A stretch of 64,000 nucleotides of DNA from Gibbula magus (Eukaryota > Mollusca > Gastropoda > Trochida > Trochidae), in the NCBI GenBank assembly GCA_936450465.1, contig OW388289.1:66772420-66836419 (forward strand), given 5' to 3'. The notes under the pieces were generated by a model. It ran no database searches. It was not told the DNA's origin and was given only the letters and a program-made list of their open reading frames with translations. Numbering within the stretch: the first letter of the stretch is position 1; each line of letters opens with the position of its first letter. Made by a program: the position numbers and the translations under genes. Of the stretch, positions 12,947 to 22,640 are shown in pieces.

Positions 12947-14276
12947 TACGAAAGCCTACAAGGGCCAAATTCAATGACAACATTTTTTTTTTAAAGTTGT
13001 AGTTTCAACTTTTAAAGGTGTAATTACAAGTTTAGAAAGTTGTATATTCAAGTTTTAAAGTTGTATATTCAAGTTTTAAAGTTGTTATTTCAACTTTTAA
13101 AGGTGTAATTACAACTTTAAAAAGTTGTATATTCAAGTTTAAAGTTGTAATTACAACTTTAGAAGGTGTAATTACAAGTTCAGAAAGTTGTATATTCAAG
13201 TTTTAAAGGTGTAATTACAAGTTTAGAAAGTTGTATATTCAAGTTTTAAAGTTGTAATATGACTAAGTAGATCTGATATATGAAAAGTTGATCTGATATA
13301 TGATAAAGTAGATGTGATATATGACTAAGTAGATCTGATAAACGACTAAGTCGATCTGATATATGACTAAGTAGATCTGGTATATGACTAGGTAGATCTG
13401 ATATACGACTAAGTAAACCTGATATATGACTAAGTAGATCTGATATATGACAAAATGGATCTGATATATGACTAAGTAGATATGAAATATGACTAAGTAG
13501 ATATGATATATGACTAAGTCGATCTGATATATGACTAAGTCGATCTGATATATGACTAAATACACCTGATATATGACTAAGTACATCTGATATTATGACA
13601 AAATGGATCTGATATATGACTAAGTAGATATGAAATATGACTAAGTAGATCTGGTATATGACTAAGTAGATCTGATATACGACTAAGTTAACCTGATATA
13701 TGACTAAGTAAATCTGATATATGACTAAGTAGATCTGATATATGACTAAGTAGAAATGAAATATGACTAAGTAGATATGATATATGACTAAGTCGATCTT
13801 ATATATGACTAAGTCGATCTGATATATGACTAAGTAGATCTGGTATATGACTAAGTAGATCTGATGTATGACTAATTACAACTTTCAAACTTGAATATAT
13901 AAACTTTTAAAAGTTGAATATACAACTTTTAAAACTTGTAATTTCACCTTTACAAGTTGTAATTACAACTTTAAAACTTGAATATTCAACTTTTTAAAGT
14001 TGTAATTACACCTTTTAAAGTTGTAATTACAACTTTCAAAGTTGTAATTACAACTTTCAAACTTGAATATACAACTTTTGAAACTTGAATATATAACTTT
14101 TAAAACTTGAATATATAACTTTTAAAAGTTGAATATACAACTTTTAAAACTTGTAATTTCACCTTTACAAGTTGTAATTACAACTTTAAAACTTGAATAT
14201 TCAACTTTTTAAAGTTGTAATTACAACTTTTAAAAAAAAATGTTGTCACTGAGTTTGGCCCTTGTAGGCTTTCGTA
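12947..14276. mobile_element. Foldback-type transposon with satellite arms and satellite core
   Basis: The outer ends are inverted repeats, TACGAAAGCCTACAAGGGCC on each strand. They extend about 47 bp, with two substitutions, into a T9-10 run. The element is flanked by TTATAC at 12941-12946 and 14277-14282. The arms (about 12990-13258 and 13873-14235) are tandem arrays of a unit of about 21 bp (type AAAGTTGTATATTCAAGTTT), arranged as inverted repeats of each other and full of the palindrome TTGTAATTACAA. The core is a different 21-bp satellite. There is no transposase frame. Long inverted arms built from short tandem repeats around a loop define foldback (FB/TU-like) elements. The family is not identified. 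Confidence 0.9.
13259..13872. repeat. 21-bp satellite core of the foldback element, about 29 units
   Basis: The consensus is GATCTGATATATGACTAAGTA with scattered substitutions and one-base indels. Because 21 is a multiple of three, the minus strand shows a repetitive frame (heptads of the type Leu-Val-Ile-Tyr-Gln-Ile-Tyr, 13263-13586). That is a satellite by-product. The array joins the arms on both sides within the same motif: GTAAT/ATGACTAAG on the left and GACTA/ATTACAAC on the right. Confidence 0.95.
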
Positions 14277-14282
14277 TTATAC

Positions 14283-15837
14283 ATTATTTAGGGAAATAAA
14301 CGAGAATGGCCACTCGGACGACGATGTCCCACCTGAAACCGAATTTATGTCATATGATAATGATTGTTTAAATTGTGATAATACTATCCAAGAAATCGAG
14401 AAAGCTGTTAAATCTCTGAGACGATGTAACAGCAGCGGTGTAGATTTAATTGAGAACGAATACCTCGTAGATACTTTTGAGATAATGGGATCATTCTACG
14501 TCTCTTTCTTTAATTTAATATTATCGTCTGGTCAAATCCCTGAATCCTGGCTAACAGGTGTTATAAGGCCCATTTATAAAAAGAAAGGTGATCAAGCTAA
14601 CCCCAACTCGTATCGACCCATAACTATTCTCAGCTGCTTTGGAAAACTATTTACGTCAGTCTTACATAGGAGACTGAATACATTCCTTGAATCAAATGAT
14701 ATATTATCACAGGCACAAGCAGGTTTTAGGGAACATTACGCAACAATTGATAATATCTTTGCACTCCATATTTTATTTCAAATTCTTAAGAATTCCAAAA
14801 AGATATTATACTGTGCGTTTATCGATTTTACTAAAGCGTTTGATAACGTTTGGAGAGTTGGTCTCTGGCATAAATTGCTAATGTATAATATTGATGGAAA
14901 ATTATTTAACTTAGTCCGACATATGTATAGCAATATAAAGTCGTGTGTCAAGGTGGATGATATTCACTCTGAATATTTCTTTAGTTACCGTGGTGTTCGC
15001 CAAGGAGACAATTTTTCCCCTCTCTTATTCTCGATTTTCCTTAATGATCTAGAAGTTATTTTGAGTCAGCAAGGGTGTGAGGGTGTGACAATCGACAGCA
15101 GTAATGCTGATTATATTGATATATGTATTAAGCTATTCATACTTTTATATGCTTACGATACTGTCCTTCTGGGAGAAACTCCCCTTAAACTTCAATCTTC
15201 ATTAGATAGCTTTCGTCAGTATTGTGAACAATGGAAATTGGATGTAAATATCTCTAAAACTAAGATTGTAATATTTGGAGGGGGTGTAGCAGCCAAATCC
15301 AAATTATCCTTCCACTTTGGAGATGAATCTATTGAAATCTCAGACTGTTACACTTATCTTGGAATAAATTTTCATCGGAATACATGTAGAAGAATGATTA
15401 TTGCAATGAAAACCCTTGTAACGAGCGCAACAAAGGTTATGTTTGCTCTTCCTAAGAGATCACGTAATGTTTATTTACCTCTAGACTCTCTTCTTAAAGC
15501 TTTTGATGTGATGATTCTCCCAATTTTAATATACGGCTCTGAATTATGGGGATATGAAAACCTAGACGTTATTGAAAAAGTTCATTTAAAATGTTTGAAG
15601 TTAGCAGCAGGTTTACGACCATCAGCACCCAACTTCATGGTTTATGGTGAACTCAGATTTCCCCTAAAAGTTTATGTAGCCCTAAAAATGATAGAATTTT
15701 GGTATAAACAAGAAACAACTGATATCCCAACGAAATACTCATCAAACCTATCTAGACTTTTGAAATATAATGATTCCCTTAATGTTTGTAATCCCTGGTT
15801 CTGTTTTATCAAAACGCTTTTTAATCATTGGGATTGA
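14283..15837 (+). pseudogene. LINE reverse transcriptase, catalytic YADD mutated to YAYD
   Basis: A continuous frame of about 518 codons (the first Met, at 14347, is internal to the protein). Numbered from that Met: an N-terminal RT region with KKKGDQANPNSYRPITILS near 78-96; motif A FIDFTKAFD at 158-166 (first catalytic Asp 160); motif B RGVRQGDNFSPLLF at 215-228; motif C YAYD at 268-271; then a thumb region with YLGINF. Family members read YADD at motif C; here the codon at 15154-15156 is TAC (Tyr) instead of an Asp codon, which should abolish catalysis. The sister copy at 29295-29306 keeps YADD. The stop at 15835-15837 comes before the C-terminal motif, which survives further on in another frame. 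Confidence 0.93.
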
Positions 15838-16099
15838 CAAATTTATTTTATAACCCCATGTGTTACTCAATCAACTATATTGTAACATTAGTAGAGCGTG
15901 TATTAAAAGATCAATTCATACAGAGATGGCAATGAAATGTCTCCAGCAGCTCTAAAGGATACTATTATAAGTTTTTTAAACACTCAATATCTTTTGAACC
16001 ATACCTTTTACTATCTAAATCTAAATAGCCTACCCTATATTGCTATTCAGAACAAGTAACCATTATTTACCAGTTGAAAGGCATCACACGCTAAAAAAG

Positions 16100-16325
16100 A
16101 AATTGTCCCCTCTGTAATTCCCCATCAATAGCAGACGAGTTCCACTATTTATTTAAATGTTCAGCTTTTACCAATGTAAGAACCATGTATATACCAGAAT
16201 ATTTATGTACCTTTCCAAATATCCATAACATGAAATCATTACTATGTACAAAAAAACTCTCAGTACTAAAAGGATTATCCAAATTTATCGCTATTGTAAA
16301 CGCTAAAATGAAACAAATTATGTAA
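16100..16325 (+). pseudogene. LINE ORF2 C-terminal Cys/His motif (detached)
   Basis: About 75 codons reading CPLCNSPSIADEFHYLFKC, followed by a Phe/Leu/Lys-rich tail and a TAA at 16323-16325. This is the C..C......DE.H.L..C motif ending the ORF2 of this LINE family; the copy at 28.2-28.5 kb has the equivalent CNLCNSSVVGDELHYLF. Between 15838 and 16100 the homologous frame is broken by several stops and shifts. Confidence 0.85.
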
Positions 16326-16423
16326 ACTGACCTTCACATATTGTATCTAATTCATTGTTATATATTATATATGTGCTCTTGTACCACCGTCGGTGGATAT
16401 ACAGAGAATATAGAATTGAATTG

Positions 16424-17098
16424 GTAACATCTACAGGTGATGGAGCGAAGGAGAACTATGGATGCGAATTCTGCAGAGGGAATAGTGATTGCTTTGTTTG
16501 TGGTTTTCTATTTTATTGTCATAAACGTGATATTCGAATTAATTCCTAACGACTTCAATAAGTTGCTTACAGTATTTAAGTGATATGTAAATTGACTGTT
16601 TGAGAAGTCATTAAGACCTATCTTTCTATCACGTCCAGCCTATTACAATCAGAAGTAGATGGGCTTTCATTCATTCATCCAACAGAGATTGTATTATCAC
16701 GATTAGCGCTATACCATCAAACGAGGTATATAGCATTTTAAATAAATAATGTTAGTGATGGTAGATCAATGCTCGTTTATATAGCAGGTCAAGTTATTTC
16801 TCAGGATAGTGATGTTGAACATGGATGTTTGACCTTCAAATACTGTCGAAATATTACTTCCCTCTGCCCATGTCAGTTACCGTAACATAATGCATTACGA
16901 AAATAGAAAATACACAGATACGAGATGATAGTATAATGATAGAAAAGCTTCCAACTTAGATTACCTTCTCTTTGATATATACATAGTGAATTTACAGTTT
17001 TTTGACAGAGAGACATAATTGACAGCAGTGAAAGAAGAATAAAGACATAATACAGAAAACTAATCTTATGTTATACAACTCTTTTTGTCTCACTAATG
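16424..17098. other. No feature recognised
   Basis: AT-rich sequence between two LINE fragments. No repeat or domain seen. Confidence 0.5.
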
Positions 17099-18105
17099 AA
17101 CGATTGTACTAACTTAAATTCCAAATCACTTCACCTCACCTATTTAGAGGTAAAGTGAATAACATCAGACATTAAATACATGTGTGTTTTGACATGGTGA
17201 TATATCTGCACTTCCTTCTAACAGAAGCGATTGTACTAACTTAAACACATGTGTGTTTTGACATGGTGATAGATCTGCACTTCCTTCTAACATAAGCTTA
17301 TGGTTGAGTGGAATACCTGCTAATCTATAATGCGCTTTAAATATGATATGAAATTAACTCTTTGTCGTTTATACAATGGACATTCAAACAAGTAGTGATG
17401 AGAATTTTCAACAGGAGATCCGCATACACATACAGGGTCACTTTTAATTGCAACTTTATATAAATCAAAGTTTAAACAACTAACAGAATAACGCAACTTG
17501 GTATGGATAATATTCTTATTTCATTTACCGCACGAATAATGTTGGTGCATGTACAATATTATCAGTATAAATGATTTAAATACTGAGATATTTGCATTAC
17601 GAACAGTGGTTGGTAAGTTGTTCCATGAGCTTATTGTAGATGGAAAAAAGGATTCTTTTGAATGTTTGAGTCTTGAGATAGGAGTTAATAAATTGTTTGA
17701 GTTCCTTAGATTATAATTTTATTTTGAACCAACATTATTGGGTAGCAGTTCGGTCAGATATAAAGAGGCCATTTCATTTTTAATTTTATACATCAAACAT
17801 AATTTTCGTCTTCTTCTTCGCTCTTGTAACCTTTCCCAACCAGTTTCATAATAGAGATATCTATGTGAAGTATATTTAGGTAACACAGTAACTATTATAT
17901 TCTTGCTGCTTGTAATTGAATCTGTTCTAGTTTACTAATCTGTTCAAGAGTACACCCGTCCAAAACTTCGCATGCATATTCAAGATGTGGGCGAATGAAC
18001 ATAATGTAGATCTTACTGAGAGTATCCATGCACAATACATATTTTAAAAGCATTGAGTTGACCATTCTTGAAACTCTCATATTGTGTATGTGATATATAA
18101 GCATA
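17099..18105 (-). pseudogene. 3' half of a second LINE type
   Basis: The minus-strand frame at 17895-18104 reads MLIYHIHN, then TLSKIYIMFIRPHLEYACEV, then KLEQIQLQAARI. This is the thumb-region signature L.K.Y..FIRP.LEY..EVWDG......KLE..Q..AARI of many invertebrate LINE reverse transcriptases. Lower on the same strand, broken frames carry an R-R-R-R-K-L stretch, a ...SWNNLP... segment and the C-terminal Cys/His motif (DPVCVCGSPVENSHHYLFEC, near 17375-17435). The sequence differs from the 12.4-kb LINE, so this is a different family. The 5' side is truncated near 18105. Confidence 0.85.
17178..17315. repeat. 69-bp tandem duplication in the LINE 3' end
   Basis: ACATGTGTGTTTTGACATGG begins at 17178 and again at 17247, each followed by TGATA.ATCTGCACTTCCTT. 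A third partial copy of the linker (CGATTGTACTAACTTAAA) lies at 17101. It lies across the very C-terminus and 3' UTR of the minus-strand LINE, so it is either a mutation of this copy or a family 3' UTR repeat. Confidence 0.9.
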
Positions 18106-18139
18106 AACAGCTTTCATCATTTCATTTCATGAACATTGT

Positions 18140-18315
18140 ACTCTCTCAATTGAAAACATCAATCCTACCAATATTTATGTTACTATTTATCAATTATTCT
18201 TGTAACGTTAATCACTTTATCCTACTTAAAGGTAGTGGACAGCAGAATGTGACTTCTTCCCTTACATGGTACCATATTATTACTTACTTTGAACTTCCTA
18301 TTGACGTTGTATAAC
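18140..18315. repeat. Dispersed repeat R1, left copy
   Basis: Shares TACTTAAAGGTAGTGGACAG, then CAGAATGTG.CTTCTTC, then ACTTTGAACTTCCTATT with 21490-21668. Orientation is the same in both copies. They bracket the Gypsy element at 19011-21024. No coding sense is apparent. Confidence 0.8.
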
Positions 18316-19010
18316 ATTTTCCCCCATAATCAATATCATCACTCGGCAGAGAATAACTATTTCAGTTAATAACTTGTCATTTCATAAAATGTTGCTTCAG
18401 GGATATGAAGAGAGATATTGTAGTTGAAAGATAACAAGAATTAGGTGATATGATCAACCTGAAAACAAATACGTCGGAAAACCGATGTTAATACGATCTC
18501 GTATGTACAGTAGTTGTTTAAAGGGTCATGACATTGAGTTAGACAAAGAAGTTTCTTCGGAGAACGATGTGCATACTATCAATATTGACAGGTTAACAGA
18601 ATACCTCTGCTTTTATCGGCTTGGAGTAGCTATAGGTCTAGAATGTATGACAGTTTAATCGAGCATGATATTGCTTTGCTATTGGGAAAAACAAAGGTGG
18701 TGAACATTCATGAAAAAAGGCACTCAAAGACTACCAAGTACAGCTCAATATCAGAACATGTATTGTGCATTTTCAGCAGAATTTGAGGTAGATATGGCTC
18801 TTGTATGATTTGTTGACCATTCTTCTATAAATTAGTTTATTAAAGCATAGTTTATTCATTCAAGACCAGAATTTGGCAGATGTGTTCTAACTTAGAAAAA
18901 CCTACTCTGATTAGCCCACTTAATAAGTTACCAGTTGCATGATATGGTAGCGGTCACTGAATATTAAGAATGTATTCCTTACCTTCTATCCTTGTTATGA
19001 GGGTTGTATC
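18316..19010. other. No feature recognised
   Basis: AT-rich flank of the Gypsy element. A segment at 18850-18915 (ATTCATTCAAGA...AACTTAGAAAAACC) resembles 30477-30515 weakly. Confidence 0.45.
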
Positions 19011-19040
19011 TGTAAGTGTGCTTGTTTGGGTTCAGGCCTA
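19011..19040 (-). other. 30-bp remnant of the 3' LTR
   Basis: TGTAAGTGTGCTTGTTTGGG and the next ten bases match 20842-20871, the inner end of the 5' LTR, with one mismatch. It ends in the canonical ..CA-3' when read on the minus strand, and it is fused directly to broken reverse transcriptase sequence. This is what an internal deletion reaching into the 3' LTR would leave. Confidence 0.82.
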
Positions 19041-19120
19041 ACATTTTTCACCCCCTTCTAGGTTTGAACAAATATCTTCTATCCTCGGCATCGGGTGCTT
19101 ATCAATCACCAATTGAGGAT

Positions 19121-20608
19121 TCACCGTCCACAAATGCGTACTTCACCTGTTTTCTTGACAACCGGGACAATCGGAGTTGCCCACTCGCTGGTGTTCACCC
19201 GAGACAGTATACCTTCAGCTTCCAGGCGTTCCAACTCTACTTCCACTTTCGGACGTAAAGTATACGGCAATTGCCTCGGCTTGCAGAACTTGGGTACAGC
19301 GTTGTCCTTCAGTCTGAGCTTCGCCTGTGTCAACTTTAAAGTACCGATACCAGTCTGAAAAATCTCAGAATGTTCATCAAACAATGAATTGATTCTATCA
19401 GTTACACTTGCAGTAGAAATGCTATCAATTTCAACAGGCTGAATGTATAACCAATTCAACTTCAAAGCTCTTATCCAGTCTCTCCCGAATAAAGTTGGAC
19501 CTCCCTTGTCAACTACGGTAAAGTCTAAATCAGCTTTAGAACCATCCATTTCAACAGAAACTGTTATTTTCCCCACAGGTCTAATTCTCTCCCCTGTGTA
19601 CGTTTTGAGAACAAATCTAGATTTCTTCAGACAATATGAATGAAAATGAGCCTCATAATCACTCAAAGTAAGCAGAGAAACTGCTGCACCAGTATCAAGC
19701 TCCATTTCAAACGGTTTACTATTCACCTTTGGTGTGATATAGATTGGATCCAAGTCTGGACTAGAAACTTGTCGAACGTAGCCTAAGTCTACTTCAATAT
19801 CCGAATCTGGATCATCTGGGTCGATTACATGAATATGTTTACCACGTTTACCATGTCTACTGGTTTTTGGCAACTTTTGTTTTGACTGATTCACTGACTG
19901 AGACGATTTACACATCCTCATGATATGACCTTTCTTGTGGCATTTATGACATTCACTGCCACGAAACCTACACTTGTCGGGAACATGTCCGAGATTACCA
20001 CAACGGAAACACTGTTTGGATGTAGTTTCAAATTGTGACTTGTGAGCTTTCACTTCGTTAATTGACAAATCTTTAGAAATTGATCCCTGCAATTCAATTG
20101 TATCACGTGCTGCCGTTTCCATAGCAATTGCGATTTCTAGACCTCTTTTCTGTGTCAAAGTAGCTTCCGAAAGTAAGCGTTTCTGAATAGTACTGTTTTT
20201 GATACCACAGACAAGCCTATCCCGTAGTGCATCTTCTAAATGGTCACCAAATTCACAGTTTCTAGCAAGTTTCTTCAACACTGCAAAATAGTCACTTATT
20301 GATTCAGTTGGTAACTGTTCACGTTTATGGAAACGAAATCTTTCAGCAATAGTTAATGGTTTTGGACACAAATGCGTTGTCAAAAGTTCATTCAGTTCAT
20401 TCAAAGTTTTTTCTGAAGGTTTTTGAGGAGCAGTTAGATCACGAAGTAAACTGTATGTCTTACCTCCGATACAACTTAACAAAGCAGCTACTTTCTTCTC
20501 ATTTTTCACATTTTGATAAATGAAAAATTGTTCAAGTCTCTCAAAATATGTCTGCCAATCATCAACAGAATCGTCGAACATTTCCAAACATTGTTTAACA
20601 ACGGCCAT
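19121..20608 (-). pseudogene. Ty3/Gypsy Gag-protease-RT polyprotein, truncated
   Basis: A 495-codon frame of the K02A2.6-like Gypsy type. Residues 1-190 are a Gag capsid-like region (DDWQTYFERLEQFF near 16-29). Two CX2CX4HX4C zinc knuckles span 200-213 and 220-233. A basic spacer follows. The retropepsin has its DTGA at 305-308 and the closing LFGRDW at 373-378. RT begins near 432 and includes ILSRVNTSEWATPIVPV. Gag and Pol share one frame with no slippage site. The frame ends at a TGA just after VRICG; beyond it, in another frame, RT-like sequence continues (VNPQLVIDKHPMPRIEDI) and then stops at the LTR remnant. A full element would need about 700 more codons. The start is the first Met, at the capsid N-terminus. 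Confidence 0.93.
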
Positions 20609-20821
20609 ACTTAGCTGTAAACTTGTCTTGACTTGAAAAACTGTCAGTCTTCATGAGTCCCGAGATGCACGTGCGTCCCATGCTGAACCTGCGTGAGCGC
20701 GGCTACCGCTCCCGTTTGAAAGTCCATTCGTTCCGCTTCGATACTCTTCACTCTGTATGCCACCAGCCTTCATTTCGACGTTATAAAAATTATTTCCCTA
20801 ACTTTGGAATAAAGATAGAGA

Positions 20822-20841
20822 CCAAAAATTCTCGTCGCCAA
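20822..20841 (-). promoter_or_regulatory. Candidate tRNA primer-binding site
   Basis: On the minus strand, TTGGCGACGAGAATTTTTGG follows the LTR end. TGG plus about ten bases would pair with the CCA end of a host tRNA. I did not match the tRNA species. Confidence 0.55.
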
Positions 20842-21024
20842 TGTAAGTGTGCGTGTTTGGGTTCAGGCCTATATCTAGTCAGGGCACTTCCAAGTGACAA
20901 CATGACACGGCGGTGGCTGGAACGTGAATAATTTATTCGGGTACACACACGTACATGCACGTCACATCAGGGGCGGATAACTCTTGTCGGTTATCATTAT
21001 ACCGCTAAACTTCAATACATAACA
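20842..21024 (-). repeat. 5' LTR of the Gypsy element (183 bp)
   Basis: On the minus strand it begins TGTTATGTATTG and ends ACTTACA, the TG...CA termini of Gypsy LTRs. It contains an AATAAA (20932-20937), usable as a polyadenylation signal. The inner 30 bp are repeated at 19011-19040. The outer boundary rests on the TG start and the four-of-five TSD match, so it is less certain than the inner one. Confidence 0.7.
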
Positions 21025-22017
21025 GAATCACCACTGACATTATACAAGCATCTGACATAATGATACATAATTGCTTTCGTTTTAAAAAAGGATTCATAAA
21101 TGTGAGTAAGATATTAAATGTACATCTTAATCTTAATATCCTGGGCTAGATGAGGAAAGCTAACCTAGGAAATTTGTCAGAATGACTGACAATACCTCCA
21201 AGATTTGGTGTAATTATCTCGAAGTATCATCCAATTTAGCCACCTTCATTCATTTGTCTCCAGGATTTCCCGTAGAGTTGACAGCTGCATGAGAAGCTTT
21301 GAAATATGAGATGTCTGATATTTGGAAATGGAAATACATGTTGACATCAGCTCAAGTCCACAATTCAGTAGTTCATGACGTTATCATCTTAATCCTATTG
21401 TTTCATCTAATACTGTGTTTGGATTTATAAAAAATAACATTTAACATAACTTCATGTAACAAATATTCTCCTCTCTACATATGCAATATGATGATTTAGT
21501 TAACCACAAAATATTTCTCGTCCTATATATCAACTTTTCTTGTACGTATTACCACCACAATATGTTATCTTACTTAAAGGTCGTTGACAGCAGAATGTGC
21601 CTTCTTCTCTTAAATGGTACATTATTGGTTCTTACTTTGAACTTCCTATTCTATATAGGTTTCTGTTAACTTGCAAATACAAAATACAAAAATATAAAAG
21701 TTGTATAACAGTTGTTTCTTTAATTGGTAAATGGAAACAGCATTTGTTCCATTGTTTCCAGGATAGAGTTTAAATTGTGGTCACTACTTCCAGGACACCT
21801 TGTGTAAAGTTTTGTTGGTAAAAGAAAAGGTAAAAGAAAACTTACACCCTATTTAACATAAAGTAAAGTAGCAAGGGCAGCCATGTTGCCGATCTAAGGG
21901 TCCATTCAACATTAGGTCAAACTGTAGCCTTAGAATTGGTGACATTCACAAATGACCGCACGTACCTATCACCTATACATTTCTCCGCAAAACCGATCTT
22001 GAGAACTTTGTCTGTCT
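21025..22017. other. Flank with dispersed repeat R1 (right copy)
   Basis: The R1 right copy occupies about 21490-21668. The rest holds nothing recognisable beyond a short direct repeat (GTAAAAGAAAA twice near 21815-21845). Confidence 0.6.
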
Positions 22018-22195
22018 GTAGGTTTGTGTGCTACTCTGAATTCAAGCGCAGTACCACCCATGGTTCGCTAGTATTAGCCGATACTGGCAGGTTTCACCGC
22101 AATGTATGCACCATAGCTTTGCGGGCTTTCTCCCTGCAATCATACTAACAGCTGTGAAATACTCATGAGAGCGGCTTTAAACCCTAGCTCAACTC
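22018..22195 (+). mobile_element. tRNA-derived SINE copy, headless
   Basis: Contains the family body in plus orientation: CCATGGTTCGCTAGTATTAG, AGGTTTCACCGCAATGTATG, GCGGGCTTTCTCCCTGCAAT, GTGAAATACTC and AGCGGCTTTAAACCCTAGCT. The 5' tRNA-like part with the B box is not present, so this is a truncated copy. Confidence 0.8.
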
Positions 22196-22574
22196 TTATG
22201 ACAAGACGTCTTATGTTTGGCTGTGGGGATGAGAACTTCAGGCAACAGTTGCCTGTGAAGTCCCGGCTTCCTGTATGTTTAGAGTACGTTTACGTTCTTA
22301 GTCAATCGTGGCATTGTGTCAAATCGCTTACCTTCATTTGATGCCATTCCTACAACATCAGGCAATGCATGTGCATTGTCATTTCACAATTGAATTTCTC
22401 TGTCGTCGTATTGGGGTATTCATGGATTCTGTCTGCTTCCAAACACATTGAAGGTGGAGGTGGGAGTCGTGATTTTTGAACGGACAAAGTACCTCGGTAA
22501 GCGTGCCAATTAGCCCAAGGTAATGTCGGGTACTTGTCTATATAAGACAAAATGACAGATTTAGGTTGGTTAAG

Positions 22575-22640
22575 TTTAATAGGTCATTTAGTCACTGTGC
22601 TTATAAATAGGACGTGTAATTTCGGTTTCTGCACATTGAA
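22575..22640. repeat. Dispersed repeat R2
   Basis: GTTTAATAGGTCATTTAGTC followed by GTGTAATTTCGGTTTCTGCACA. The same module (GTTTAATAGGTCTTATAACT ... GTGTAGTTTCGGTTTCTGCACA) occurs at 43619-43682 and 60219-60282, inside the two copies of the large duplication. Function unknown. Confidence 0.75.

Larger units (their letters stand above)
12369..16423 (+). mobile_element. Decayed LINE (non-LTR retrotransposon), interrupted by a foldback element
   Basis: One ORF2-type element: linker region (12369-12946), foldback insertion (12947-14276), reverse transcriptase (14283-15837), degenerate stretch (15838-16100), C-terminal Cys/His motif (16100-16325) and a 3' UTR. The UTR contains a hairpin (CCACCGTCGGTGG, 16384-16396) and a GAATTGAATTG tail. 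The copy at 28016-29590 has the same 3' hairpin and ATTGA-type tail, so both belong to one family. The endonuclease domain is absent because the open frame begins after a TAG at 12366. The element is 5'-truncated and inactive. Confidence 0.9.
19011..21024 (-). mobile_element. Ty3/Gypsy LTR retrotransposon, internal deletion derivative
   Basis: Read on the minus strand: 5' LTR (21024-20842), primer-binding site, a leader of about 230 bp, one gag-protease-RT frame (20608-19121), a frameshifted RT piece (to about 19041), and the last 30 bases of the 3' LTR (19040-19011). The rest of RT, RNase H, integrase and most of the 3' LTR are deleted. Flanking 5-mers are GTATC (19006-19010) and GAATC (21025-21029), four of five identical, consistent with an old 5-bp target duplication. 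The element cannot move by itself. Confidence 0.88.

Noticed and set aside
13263..13586. 107-codon heptad-repeat frame as a coiled-coil protein
   Set aside because: It lies within the 21-bp satellite core of the foldback element and is a by-product of the unit.
20653..20931. 92-codon plus-strand frame
   Set aside because: Antisense to the Gypsy leader and LTR; no protein similarity.
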